A DNA stretch of 64,000 bases from Botryotinia globosa (Eukaryota; Ascomycota; Leotiomycetes; Helotiales; Sclerotiniaceae). The translations under genes were made by a program, and so were the position numbers. The notes beneath the pieces are model-generated. The model searched no databases. It was not told the origin of the DNA and worked only from the letters and a program-made list of their open reading frames with translations. Within the stretch, counting starts at the first letter, position 1. Each line of letters starts with the position of its first letter. Shown piece by piece: positions 1 to 11,427 of the stretch. Where the stretch lies: positions 186,001 to 250,000 of the forward strand of contig RCSZ01000020.1 of NCBI GenBank assembly GCA_014898425.1, in the 5' to 3' direction.

Positions 1-336
1 GTTTTAGTGCCAGCAACAGCTATGACAGGAGATGTTGTTTGTTGGCTCCGTCCCGATCTAACCACTCCTTTTGTTCTTCGGGAAAAAGCTGAGCTACCTG
101 CAGTTTCGGAAAACACGATTAAAGATTTTGATGGCCCAAGTTTGAGAGATTCTGAGCCTGCGTATTCCAATTATACCTTTGTGGGTGAATGTCACATCGA
201 CACTCCGATCTATAGCCCCGTTCAGAAATCAACTCTATCAACTCCTCCAAAACCTCATTCAATACAAGACGATTATTCCGGAATGAACCCTGGTTTCAGC
301 AACCACCATACGCTTGAGACGTTTCTCATAAGCTAA
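1..336 (+). CDS. C-terminal end of a probable HET-domain (heterokaryon incompatibility) protein, 5' truncated by window
   Basis: The frame is open from the first base to a TAA at 334-336, so only the last ~111 residues of a larger gene are present. The visible segment has the order typical of the end of fungal HET-domain proteins: a 'GDVVC' strand, then 'PFVLRE', then after a variable spacer 'YTFVGECHI'. These proteins act in vegetative incompatibility or innate-immunity-like recognition, but the catalytic or TIR-like HET core lies outside the window and cannot be checked. The last ~35 residues (Ser/Pro/His-rich) show no motif. The assignment rests on the short motif order only; another protein sharing this tail is possible. 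Confidence 0.5.
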   Translation, partial: VLVPATAMTGDVVCWLRPDLTTPFVLREKAELPAVSENTIKDFDGPSLRDSEPAYSNYTFVGECHIDTPIYSPVQKSTLSTPPKPHSIQDDYSGMNPGFSNHHTLETFLIS

Positions 337-1128
337 ACAATCAATCTGAACGTTCGGGAAGAATACATTAATCATAAATATCATTGTGGAATCTCACACT
401 GAGGTCAATTCTGAATGCCCGCTTTGAAGCGTTCTATCTAATTCCGAAGCAAAAATGGTGAAGATCTATATGCAGTAAGCAGATTTAGTACGGCTGCAAT
501 GATATGGTCAACTTAAGGTCGCCAATTGCGACTGTCATACAACAAGCTTCATGGCTGAAAACTGTGCCTAGGTAGGTATTTCATGCACTCAGTCCATAAA
601 ATTGATCTCGGAGTTGAGGGCATAGGTTAAAAGAAATGCAGGGTGAGTTTAGTGGGTATATCGCTTTTTCGCTTGGAATAACAGGGGCAATGCACTACGC
701 TATGGATAAAAACCCCCTCTCATCACTAATTCATGTCTGTGCAGATATTGATCGGGCGCCTTTTATTAGTAGGCCAAGAATTTACCAAGCGGTTTACTAA
801 TCCATAATTGAAATACACATCAACCTCTAGACTGCATCGCTATTATACTATCATTAATTGAAAGTGAATTGGGATTTACCGAGGGTCAGTCATTAAGCGG
901 AAGCGAGAATAAAGAGACGACTATACAGTTGATTGGTTTCGTCATACTTGCAATACAGCTAGATGAATAACCCCACTTTCAGGCGAATGACTTCAAATTG
1001 GCAATTTTGACTAGCTCATGGCCGGCCATATATAGTATTTAAGGTTCTCAACCAGCTTCCGAAAGGCTTCTGGAAACAACCATCCTCTACAACTCAAAAT
1101 AACTACCTCCTACTACCAAAACACAAAC
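337..1128. other. Intergenic region upstream of the UGT gene
   Basis: No coding frame with sensible composition is visible on either strand. The last 100 bases form the promoter/leader of the glycosyltransferase gene, with a TATA-like stretch and an A/C-rich leader before the ATG. No RNA gene or repeat was recognised. Confidence 0.5.
1028..1042 (+). promoter_or_regulatory. TATA-like element of the UGT promoter
   Basis: The stretch ATATATAGTATTTAA lies 87-101 bp upstream of the UGT start codon, followed by an A/C-rich leader ending in AAACATG. Spacing and composition suit a core promoter; no transcript evidence is available. Confidence 0.35.
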
Positions 1129-2703
1129 ATGTCAACCTCAAAACCCCCTCGGAAAATCCTTCTCCTAACAAATAGCGAGTATGGCCAAAGTAACGTGGTA
1201 TTCGCAACCGCCTATGAACTTATCCTCAATAACGTAGAAGTTCACATCGCTTCCTTTGAAGCCCCCGCTATTGCGAAAGAAGTTTCTGATATCATCGATT
1301 ATGGAAACTTTCGTTCTCCCATTCGAACCCGCGTCGATGAACTGAATGCTGGTGATTATGGCCCAATCCCACCTGGTAGTATCACAGCAGTTTTTCATCC
1401 GATAAATAGTCCAGGAATGGTGGAGAAACTCGCGTTAGTTGCGCCGGATCAGGAAGCTATGCGTCATGGGGTTGGATTTCGAGAGGCGTGGAGGATCTAT
1501 GCGAAGATTCCGAGTATTTTATCTTCTTATACTCCTGATGAGTATGTAAAGGGAGTTCATTCTTGTGTTGAGATTGTTGAGCAGGTTAATCCGGATGGGA
1601 TTGTGGTGGAAAAACTTTGTGCGCAGGGTTTTGATGCTTGTGCTATTTTGGGAAAGAAAACTATGAGTATTACGCCGAATAGTTTTAAAGATACTTTAGC
1701 TCAAGCTCAACCGAACGGATTTGCACTATGGGGTATAGCTGCGTAAGTTTGTCCCTGTTCCTCCAAAATTTATCATCTAATGTTTTTGATTAGTGACTGT
1801 TCTGGCTATAATTTCCCACTTCCATGGTATCTTATCCCATTAAACATTATACTAATGATACGTCTTATCATCATTGTCGTTACATCTCCAAATATCAAAG
1901 CTATCGAAGCTGGACGCAAAAAGGCGAATATTCCAGGCCAATATCCATTCTTTGTTCCACACTCGAAAGATGTTCATTATTTGCTTCCTACAGGACGAGA
2001 ATTTGATCTCAAACTCCCACACATTCCCGAGAATGTAACGACCTGTGGACCCCTCACCATACCCTCCTATCCACTCTCTCAAACCGATCCAGAACTCTTA
2101 GAGTGGTTAGAGAAAAAACCTACCATCCTTATCAATCTCGGATCACATGTATACGGAAGCAAAGAATTCAACCGCAACATTGCCACCGGCATCCGTCTTC
2201 TCCTTTCTAAAAATCCCTCCGTCCAAGTCCTCTGGAAACTCAAGCCCACAACACCAGGACCCGATCCCGCCATTGCCGAAATTCTCGCACCAATTGTCTC
2301 GCAAGTAAAGCTCGTACCCTGGCTCAAAGCAGAACCAATATCTATTCTTCGCTCAGGCCATATCATCGCATCTGTTCATCATGGCGGTGCGAATTCATAT
2401 TACGAGAGTGTTGAAACTGGAACTCCGCAATTGTTATTGCCGTGTTGGTTTGATACTTATGATTATACGGAGAAAGTGGAGTTTTTCGGTATTGGTGTTT
2501 GGGGAAGTAAAGGATGTGCACCTAGTGTTGAGGGAGAGGAATTGGGAAATGCGCTGATTAAAGTTACGGAGGACAAATCTATGAAGCAGAGAGCAAAAGA
2601 AATGGGAGAGTTGGTTAGTAAAAAGTATGGAGGTCGACGAGATGCTGCGAGGAAGATATTGGAGTTGGTTGAGGGAGAATTTGGTTTAAAGACGAAGTTG
2701 TGA
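1129..2703 (+). CDS. UDP-glycosyltransferase, family 1 (UGT/GT-B fold)
   Basis: Two exons, 1129-1742 and 1794-2703, give 507 residues; the 51-bp intron has a GTAAGT donor and TAG acceptor. The start sits in an 'aaacATG' context, and the N-terminus 'RKILLLTNSEYGQSN' has the glycine-containing first Rossmann strand of GT-B enzymes. Near residues 390-425 'VPWLKAEP...HHGGANSYYESVETGTPQLLLPCWFDTYDY' features match the UDP-sugar signature of GT1 enzymes (read in pieces: W-x-K, HHGGANS, E-x-x-x-x-G-x-P, D-x-x-D). A hydrophobic stretch (FPLPWYLIPLNIILMIRLII) just after the intron may be a membrane anchor. Members transfer a sugar from a UDP-sugar to lipids, sterols, xenobiotics or plant phytoalexins; the acceptor here cannot be predicted. 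No biosynthetic cluster partners adjoin it. Confidence 0.85.
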
Positions 2704-4293
2704 TATATTTGGTTGGAAATTCATTCGAGCAGTCCTGGAGATTGGAAGGGATAGGTGGAGGGGAGGGAACGAAGATGTGTATTGAAGAATCTGTAGCTGT
2801 CATGTTTGTGTTCGCGCCGAATGCTATGTATGGTAGGTACTACATGATCTTCCACATGAAAGCGGGTTCCTGAAGAGATATTTTGGATTTTGGATTTGAT
2901 TGTAAAATATTTAAGATACCTTTGAAAGGCGAAATTTGCAGAAATACTCATATCCTTCATTCTATAAGCAATGTACTTCTCTTCTATCCCTCATTGCAGT
3001 GCAAGCCGCCACAGTCCATCGAAAGTGTACATCGTATTCCCAAACCGTTGATCTCATCGTACGATCTCACCTCGTACAACACAACGCCCATCGTACCCAT
3101 TACCCGTCAATCATCACACATTTCCTCCCAGCCAACCCAACAGCGAAATCAACCTTACCTCCTAACATCACTCCAGAATGTACAAGACCAGTTTTCCACA
3201 TCCCCATCATCTGATGTTCCCAAGTCTCCAAACACGAAGCTTACATACCTGCATGCATGTGTGCATCTCTGCACATCTGCAGATCCCCCTCACGTAATCC
3301 GATACGAGGCGGACATCCCGTTTGCCGTCACCCGTCACCCAAAAGCTTCTTGTTGGATGGCTGTTAGTGATTATTAGTATGATGAATAAATAAATATTCA
3401 ATAAGCCAGGATATGCCACACGGAGAATTAATCATCTTCACGATACGAAATGGTGGCATGTAAGGTTAGCTAGTTACTTTTCGTGTTTTCGAATCGCTTG
3501 GTGTTGTACGATACGATCACAGGATGTGCAACTACACGACCCCGGTTCTGGTTCTGTACGATGCGGGGTTGAAAGAAGCATATTCTACTCGTGCGGTCAG
3601 AAAGTATGCAATTCCTGTCTTAATAAGATTAAGCCACTATAAAAAAACTCCTTTGTACTTGAAAGAGGTATAAATCGATGAAATTTGTACTGAAAACAAT
3701 AGGGCGTTAATATAAGCGAGCTATTCAATTGATTGATTTTTCGAAATCTCCACTTGATATAGTGGGATCAAAAGAAGCAATGGATTCCATTAGCTTATTA
3801 AAGTCGATATCACGTATTTAGCGCCGGAGTTGCATATTTTCTGGTGGCACGAATAGCGATTTTTGTGGAAGGGTTGTATGGGTACACAGGTAGGTACATA
3901 AGCTTAAAGAGTAAGGTTAAAATACCTAGTCGGCTTTTCTGCATTGCTCGGTCGATTTCGGGGTGGTGGTGTGGGATGCGAAGGAGATGATGGATAGATG
4001 GCATGGGGATAATAGTAGCTCGTAATGGTGATGGTCACACTTGCACACATACACGAGTGAAGTACTGTGACGTTGGAGAGGTAGGGAGGAAGTGTACGTG
4101 TATGGAGTGCAAGAAAAAATTGTATGGGATAGTGGCGGAAATAATTGACTGAGGATTTGTGGTATAAAGGCTCTGATGGATGGTGTGGAAGTGATTTTTA
4201 TCTTTATGATTTTCATGCTCATTTAATTTCGCATACACGCCTTAGATTTCTAGACACCTTTAAAGAAAATAAACAAATAAACAAACAAACATC
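2704..4293. other. Intergenic region, no gene seen
   Basis: Several short frames occur here, but none has domain-like sequence or a plausible start. Around 3030-3110 the hexamer ATCGTA/TCGTAC recurs irregularly. The last ~60 bases are an A/C-rich leader (AAACAAACAAACATC) in front of the next gene. Confidence 0.5.
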
Positions 4294-4966
4294 ATGGTTT
4301 CAATCCGCACTCTCGCCCTCGCGGCATCGAGTATTCTCGCTTTCGTCTCTGCCGCTCCAACAATCGAGTCCAGACAGGATACCTGGGTCCCGGGTACTTT
4401 GAACAATACTCGGGAGTTTTATCTTCATATGACGGTTACGGATGGTGATTATACGCATAATGGATGGGTTTGTAAGTATTTTCTCATATTTTTCTTTGTC
4501 TCTTCATACAAATTCCTACCTACCTCTATCACATACCCTCTCTTTTTCACACACAACTAACACCCCCCAAGTAGAAGCCTGGCACACCGGTGCCGGCATG
4601 GCCGATCCCGTCTTCGTCGACTCCTCCAATAACACCGGTTCCCGCATGTATTTCAATTCCTCCCAGCTCCAATTCGACGTCTCTCCATATCCATTCAGCA
4701 TGAATGCTTTTCCCTCCGACACCAATTATGCACGATGGGAACCGGTGACGATTACCTCGGGATATGGAAGTGGAAAGTTTGTCAATGAGGGGAGTGCGGG
4801 CTTTCAGGTTGATGAAGAGGAGGCGGATGGATGGGTGGTTTGTGAGTGGTTTCATGGACTGAATGCGCCGCAACTTTTTCAGATGATCAAGTATTTTGAT
4901 GCGCCGAATCCGTATGATGTGCCCAGTAGTTGTGCGAGGGTTTTGTTGTTTCCAGTTTGGATTTAA
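4294..4966 (+). CDS. Small secreted protein, DUF7907-like
   Basis: Two exons, 4294-4471 and 4572-4966, give 190 residues; the 100-bp intron has GTAAGT, a consensus branch site AACTAACAC and an AAG acceptor. Residues 1-20 (hydrophobic AL/AASSILAF ending VSAAP) form a clear signal peptide, so the protein should be secreted. The body carries 'FYLHMTVTDGDY', 'AWHTGAGMADPVF', 'DTNYARWEPVTI', 'GWVVCEWFHG' and a C-terminal 'DVPSSCARVLLFPVW'. To my recollection this order is that of the DUF7907 secreted family of leotiomycetes. Two cysteines remain after cleavage, possibly forming one disulfide, and N-glycosylation sequons (NNT, NSS) are present. Function is unknown. Confidence 0.75.
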
Positions 4967-6266
4967 AGGAATTTGAGAGGGGAAGGGGAAGGGAAGAGAG
5001 GAGATGATGAAGAGATGGCTGCTAGGGTGGATGGATTGGTAGTGTGAGAAGGAGAAGGATTTAGTAGTATGATGAGCTTTGGGAGAGGTTAATGTGATGA
5101 TGAGTCAGATGGGGTAGATGGGGCTGTTGGGGAGTTGGAAGATGAGAAAAATGGATGCTATATGATTTAGAAGTAATTATAATTTGTTGAGCTAGAATTG
5201 TGATTGAGCATCTCCTTGCGAATGATCCACCACCGCAATATTTGATCGGTACTCACATACCCTGCCCAACAGTCGAATCATCTGGGTAGGAATCTAGACT
5301 TAATGCTACTACTCCATTTTATCCCCTTTAGCCAAACACACCCGTTGCCGGTAGACATCGGCTATTATTAGAAAATCCTCGATGTGCCAATATGCTGTGA
5401 ATCTTTGATCTAAAATAACACAACGTCAGGAATCTAAATATCTACTCGTCTCCTCGGAACGATTAAACGATGTTTCAAATCAGTCGATCTCCCAGGTTCC
5501 GCACAGACAATGACGCCCACCCACAAGAAATCATTGCCTGTGCATTAGTAGCAGCGGTTTGATTTACGCACAATAAGCGTATGTAAATTAGGAAAGCTTA
5601 GCTGATCGTTTCATGCTTATGGCACATGTGGACTTTCATCCGTCTTGAAAAATTCCCATGATAACTTAAATAAATTTCACTTCTTATACGACGAGCAGCT
5701 TACATGATAAAGGCATTCCCGCGCAATAGCACCCGATGGAGAACCGCAATTGAGATTTCCATTCTTGAAGAATACAATTGTGCTCCGGATGTCTGTGCGA
5801 AATCTCGTCATTCTTGTATCAGATTCTCTCGTCCCGCTTAGCGTCTCTCTCAAACACCCATCGTTGCCGAAATACCTCGACCCCGCAAAAGCCTTTCCAA
5901 TTCTCCAGATATGATCGTCATTTACGTTTTGGGTAAATATTTCTAAGGGAAGTACCTTATGGTATGGCCTTTGCATGAACTTTCCTTACTCGACGTTGAG
6001 AAGTCTTCGATTGATGAAACCTGGACTTTCAAAAGCCGAGATGTGCCTAGCTAGATGTGCCAAGAACGAAGATTCACATAGGGAAAAAGAAACTTTCAAG
6101 CTTTGAAGATCGAGAGGACAATGCTTATGCCGCAGAAATGGAACGGAGAAAAGTGACACACTCGGAAACTATTTCAATGTCCGGAAGTCATATAACGTGT
6201 TCTAATCTCCCATTCAAAGGTTATCTTCCTGAAATATAATACTTATAATATATCGATGTAAACATA
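4967..6266. other. Intergenic region, no gene seen
   Basis: The stretch after the DUF7907-like gene is G/A-rich (4975-5160). Further on, a 99-codon minus-strand frame (5677-5976) and a 60-codon plus-strand frame (6057-6239) lack any recognisable motif, signal peptide or intron structure. The plus-strand frame lies just upstream of the aquaporin gene and may belong to its leader. Confidence 0.45.
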
Positions 6267-7757
6267 ATGACTATGAGAAGCCCACTGATGAGCGATCATC
6301 CCCAACCATTACGAGCAAGTCCTCTGTCAGTTCAAGATGAAGAAATTCAAATCCGTCTGGATGACAGTCGATATCGTAGTTTTCCACCACCAAGAAGAGT
6401 GGTAATCTTACAACGAAACGCTCCTGCGCCAATCCCGATGCAAGACTTCGAATTTCCTAAGCAATCACACGATATACAAAGGCATTATCCAAAGGTCGAT
6501 GAAATATACCCTGAATTACATCCATACAGAACGAGTGAGGATGGGTTTATCAGTTTAACCAATGGAGATAACATGGCACAAAATAAGAGAGCTAGTAGGA
6601 GTCGACCATGGATGCAAAATTTGCAGACACAGGATAGAATCCAAAGATACAAAAAAAGAAGACCGGCAACGAAATGGATGAAGTGGATGAATAGTGATTG
6701 GAAGAATCGTAAGTGATTACGCAGTTATATTTGATACTTTTCACTAACTGCAGTAGATATTGTCGCTGTAATTGGAGAGTTGATTGGAACAACACTTTTT
6801 CTGTTCTTCGGCTACGCGGGTATTGAAGTTGCGAAACTTCAAGGGCGTGAGCCACCAGATCTCGAAGTCTTATTTTATATATCCGCAACCTTTGGGGCTA
6901 GTCTTATGGTTACTGCGTGGATATTCTTTCGTATCAGTGGAGGGTTGTTCAATCCAGCCGTAAGTGTAACATAACAATTGAGTCACTTTAAAAGCTAACA
7001 ATGATAGGTAACGCTAGCACTTGCCATACTAAAAGCAGTCTCACCAATTCGCGCTGTTCTTCTCGTCATTACACAACTTGGCGCTTCGTGTTTAGCTGCT
7101 ATTCTCGTGCAAGAAATTTTTCCAAAGCAACTTGAAGTTGCCACCACGCTTGGAAGTGGTACTTCTATGGCTCAAGGATTCGTCATCGAAGCCATTACTA
7201 CAGCAGCCTTGATCTTTACCATCATAATGTTAGCTGTTGAGAAACACAAAGCTACTTTTGTTGCGCCTATCGGAATCGGGCTTGCCCTTTTTGTTGCTCA
7301 TATGGTAGCTGTGCCATTTACTGGAGCATCTTTGAATCCAGCTCGTAGCTTCGGACCATCAGCCATTGTCTGGAACTTTCCAAGAGAACATTGGATCTAC
7401 TGGGTTGGGCCACTTCTGGGCGCGGGGTTGGCAGTACTGTTCTTCAGATTGATCAAGCTGATGGAGTACGAAATGGCAAATCCTGGACAGGATGGAGATC
7501 CAGATAATGATCCAACACAGAATCCTGAACTTGATGTTGCACAACATGCTCAAGAAAGAGAAGAAGAAGTCCTTGCTCTTGATAATGGAAAGTCTTGGTA
7601 TAGAGATGACTCTAGTAGTGGATCAATGAGGAGGAAAGAATCGGTCAACAGTTTTACTGGAGGTAGAAGATCAATAGATCGAAAGGGCGAGATATTTAGA
7701 AGATTAGATGATGTGGAAGCTCAATGGCGAAGGCAACAATACAGGAATGTTATGTAG
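6267..7757 (+). CDS. Aquaporin / aquaglyceroporin (MIP family)
   Basis: Three exons, 6267-6708, 6757-6959 and 7008-7757, give 464 residues; both introns are 48 bp with GTAAGT donors and TAG acceptors. The acceptor at 6756 was preferred over one 3 bp upstream because it yields the 'NHIVAVIGE' opening usual in fungal aquaporins. The ~150-residue N-terminus is hydrophilic and basic. Six membrane segments follow, with both pore signatures: NPA at about residues 213-215 and NPAR at about 325-328 within 'GASLNPARSFGPS'. The ~90-residue C-terminus is charged and Ser-rich. Members conduct water, glycerol or H2O2 across plasma or internal membranes; the second NPA followed by Arg is canonical. Substrate selectivity was not resolved. 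It is longer than classical aquaporins because of the terminal extensions. Confidence 0.9.
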
Positions 7758-8740
7758 TAGGTTTCTTTGCGGAGTATGTTGAATCATTTGCAATAGAGGT
7801 AGAATGAATAGACCACTAAGACTTTAGAAACAATTCAGGTATTTAGCATTCTCTTGAAAGATAAATGTGACGATATTGGGTGCTACGAACTGTAGTTAGA
7901 TGATTGAGCATCTTTGAGACCATGAACGCTTGAGTTCAATTCAACAGATAAAGAGCCCCCTCGGAGACCTGGAGAATCACCTCTTTCATTGGAAATGATG
8001 AACTCGGCGTAAGCCCACCGATTGATGCAGATAGTTGAGGATAGAAATAACTCATTCGATTGTGGTGCCGTAATATAATCGCCTGTCCCCTCAATGAATG
8101 AAAAATGGTAATTAACGCGGTCGTCAATGCTTGTGGTTGCATCACGTGATTATAATCACAGCAATTTTGACACGTCCCGCAAGCCAACATCCCATCTTAT
8201 TACTGTATGATTGTTCTGAGGCAATTCTACAGCCATAATATAACACACTTATAAAAGTTGAGGAAAAGAGCGTGTTTGTTCAGTTCTACGCGCCATGAAA
8301 CTTATGATGAAACCAGCATCATTTCGCCTTCAGCACCGCGGCTGTAGACACTCTTTGAATTTCATTAATTTAACAGATGGAGTGGGATTTCTATAGTAAG
8401 TTCAAGATGATACAAAATTGTCTGATATCGGGGTAGTGAAAGCGGATGGGAGTAAGGTAAAGTCATGATAATTCGATTTCACGGCATATTTTTCAACGAG
8501 GCAACGGATATGTATGTATAAGTGTTTCATTTCAAGCTTCTCATTTGTTGTAGAATCATTGCTAATTAACTTTGCTTTTTGATGACTCTATCTATAGTAT
8601 CCTTGCACTACTTACTCATCGCCTCTCTTCTAACGTCTTCTTTCTGTCTTTGCTGTGTATTATTGCTCTATTTTGTACTCCTTTGCTGTATTAACCCCCT
8701 CGCTATCCATTCAACCCCCATATATCCTTACATTATCCCC
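7758..8740. other. Intergenic region, no gene seen
   Basis: Short frames on both strands look random. The segment 8590-8760 is pyrimidine-rich on the plus strand and produces a Leu/Ser/Cys-rich pseudo-ORF. No RNA gene or repeat was recognised. Confidence 0.45.
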
Positions 8741-9785
8741 TCAATAGCTCCTCTTCTTCCTATCCGGATAAGATCTCTCCTTCTCATTGCGTTCGTCCCA
8801 CGAACGTTTCTCGTTATTCCTTGCTCTGGATGGACCCGCAGACGTATTTTGTCTTGCGCCCATATCTCTCATTGCTCCATTATTTGCTTTATTCTTGCCA
8901 CCATCAAGATGTGCACGATTCTTTGCGAATTTGATGTACGCATCGCGGATGTTGAGATGTGCGGGAAGGAATGAATCTTTCAGCCAGTCTAAAAATTGCT
9001 CAACGTGTGCGAACTCCTTAAGTGCCTTAAAGTTGCGTGTATTTACTCCCTCATATGGTTGAGGCCACATAATGCATGCCTTGGGCGCATCCACACGCTT
9101 CAGTTGCAAAAATCAAAACTTGAGTTGCAGTTGAGGGCGCATATCTACCATGTAGTTTACGCTCTTTTGCTCGCCAATTGGCTTGATGGTTCCACTGCCC
9201 CCGCAGTGAGGAAAGGCATTGTTTTGCTTTAATGTGCGACCATATGATGGCACATTATAGGCATCAATTTGCTTGAAATTTGCCGCACGGTACGAAATTG
9301 CGAAAATGGGTTGCTGTTCCAATTGCTGGCGTGGAATTGCTGGGAGATACAATGCTGGTACTGGTTGACTTTTAGTTTGTCGACGCTGTTCTGGAATTGC
9401 GGCGCTCGATTGCTGCAGGCTTGCTCCTTTGGCGGCGCGATTGGCTAACATTTGTTTCAGCTCTTCGGCACGTTCCTTTCAACAATTTTCAGACATAAAT
9501 GACATATTTGGTGAGAGAGAGGAGTGCGGCGATCCGCTGGCAATGACATCTTGATCTTCGATCTTGATGGTGTCATTTGCCTGTTGCATTGCCCGCAGAG
9601 TAACATACATGTTCATTATTTGCTATGGCTGGTGAAGTAACTGTTTCATCATTCGCCTTTTCTTTGCCCTTATCTTGCGAAACATTGCTTGGAGCTTTGC
9701 CAAAGCTGAATTTGACAAATTACTGTAAGAATTCAATTGGATTCTCAGCAGGCCTTGCAAAACTAAGTTAGTTGTCATGTTGCTA
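8741..9785 (-). pseudogene. Decayed Gln/Ser-rich gene of unknown family, several in-frame stops
   Basis: On the minus strand one frame stays coding-like from about 9600 to 8741 and is cut only by single stops: TGA at 9476-9478 (within SENC-stop-KERAEELKQ) and TGA at 9113-9115. Farther upstream, 9600-9780, the coding-like frame is shifted by one base and holds a TAA after 'EFLQ'. A possible original start is ATG near 9778. Fragments are Gln/Ala/Lys-rich, with a more ordered piece 'FAHVEQFLDWLKDSFLPA' and a basic tail. I do not recognise the family; a Gag-like or transposon-derived origin is possible but unproven. At least three stops plus a frameshift imply a pseudogene unless multiple undetected introns exist. 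Confidence 0.5.
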
Positions 9786-10318
9786 TTATTGTTGATAGTT
9801 TGAAAACGAAGAAATTGAAAAGTGCGAGCTTTAAAAAGGAAAGAAATTTTTTAATCGAAGGGCGGTCAGGCTACCGAGTTTCTTAGCTTCTTTCGGATTG
9901 AAGTGTAATGTAATTGGGAAGTGAGTTGTGAGTGAATTCGTTGAAGTGAAGTCAGGAGTAATTACCGAAACTTCTCTGTGTCTCTGTCAAGTATCAGAAA
10001 TTACTGGCTGGCATATGTCATTCCTACCAAAATTCCCCTACCAAATTCACTTGGAGTCACGAGAACCCCTCACTTAGAATTATTATCTGTGAAAAGCTTG
10101 AGAAGCTTGAAAGTGCTCCTAGGAATTCACTTGAATTGTGGTGTTGCATGAGACTTAGGAAAGTTGTTGAGTCTTCTATGCCTCAACCTGAACTTGATCT
10201 TTTGTAGGACAACAACAAGATTCTGAGATATAGCACATCATTAGACTTCACACTGGTATCTTAAGCCCGATCGCTGCCCAGTAAGAACTTCGCATCGAAT
10301 TGTTCCTTCTCCTCCAAA
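9786..10318. other. Intergenic region between divergent decayed gene and the duplicated-module gene
   Basis: About 530 bp with no supported gene. It would serve as the 5' region of both flanking loci. The plus-strand leader ends CTCCTCCAAAATG, a good fungal start context for the next gene. Confidence 0.4.
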
Positions 10319-11427
10319 ATGTTCACTCTCAAAGCCTTTGAAAATTGGGTGGTTGGGCGAAAAGACTACAAAGGAGGCATTATCACGGAGCAACGGGTCA
10401 ACGCTGCTCACAAAAAGTTCATTGAATTACATCCCAAAGAGAACTCTATGATTACTCGGAAGATGATGATGGGGTTTTGTAAGTTACACTTCGACGTGGG
10501 TTCCTTTACTCAACTAACGATCATTCGGTGCAGTCAACTTGAGCCCATTAGAGTTCGAAAAGAAGTATTTTCCGGTCATATATGCAGCAAGCATGTTAAT
10601 AGAAAGTCTGGAAAATGATCCAAAGTCCATAATCAAGAAAGTGGTAAGTGCTTGCCCATCAGTTCTCTTCAGCTTTGAAATAAATGAACTTGCCATCGTA
10701 TTTATCGTTCGGCTAACTTAATCTCAATTCATAGACGAACGCTACACACCTCGATGCTGAACTACGTGAGTACAGACAAGTTTGTCTTCACAAGAACATT
10801 GACGATCTTGCCCTGGCTCTATTCAAAAGAAACAGACTTTCAGCCGAAACATATGCCAAGTTTTGCTTAGAATTCTTCGACACCTCCGTAGACAAATCGG
10901 CTGCTCCTGCTAAGCAATTAACTACAAAAAAGCAAGATCCTGTACCATGACAATTACTTCCATCTCAGCAACTCATTCCATCTACCCCGACTTCACCTCC
11001 ACCTGCATACGCACATGAATTGCATGTCACTCCTGCAATATTTCCCGTCGCCGCCATACCTGCTGCTGAACCCAGCTTCATAGCCGAATTAGAAGCTGCT
11101 TCTGTAAAAGCGAAGCCAGTTTTCTTACCTCCTCCTACCAAATCTACTACCTCAATCGTAAGTCTTAATCTCTCTACTTTGCTCCCCGCCTGTATACCAA
11201 TGAATATACCACACTCCTCACCCAGTCCTATATTGCTCGACTAACACGTATCCTAGGAAGATTCAGGAGGCGATACGAGATTCGACGCCGAGCTCCTGGA
11301 ATACAAACAAGTATCTCTTAAGACAAAAGGTGATCTGGCTTATGCCCTGTATCTACGCGGTCGATTTTCCGAAGAAGAGTACACGATATTTTGTGCTGAG
11401 TATCGGGAGGGTGATATTCCGAAATAG
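10319..11427 (+). pseudogene. Unknown protein with two copies of a ~42-residue module, interrupted by an in-frame TGA
   Basis: Four exons are supported by frame and splice consensus: 10319-10478, 10534-10643, 10735-11157 and 11257-11427 (introns with GTAAGT/GTAAGT/GTAAGT donors and CAG/TAG/TAG acceptors). The chain would be 287 codons, but codon 162 (10948-10950) is TGA, so normal translation stops at 161 residues. The frame stays open and Pro/Ala-rich after the TGA. The last exon then repeats a module found before it: 'DAELREYRQV...ALALFKRNRLSAETYAKFC' versus 'DAELLEYKQV...AYALYLRGRFSEEEYTIFC'. Retention of a matching module beyond the stop argues for a recent nonsense change or for readthrough (context CCA TGA CAA). 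The family is not recognised. Confidence 0.6.

Noticed and set aside
5677..5976. 99-codon minus-strand frame
   Set aside because: Has no signal peptide, intron or motif; possible but unsupported.
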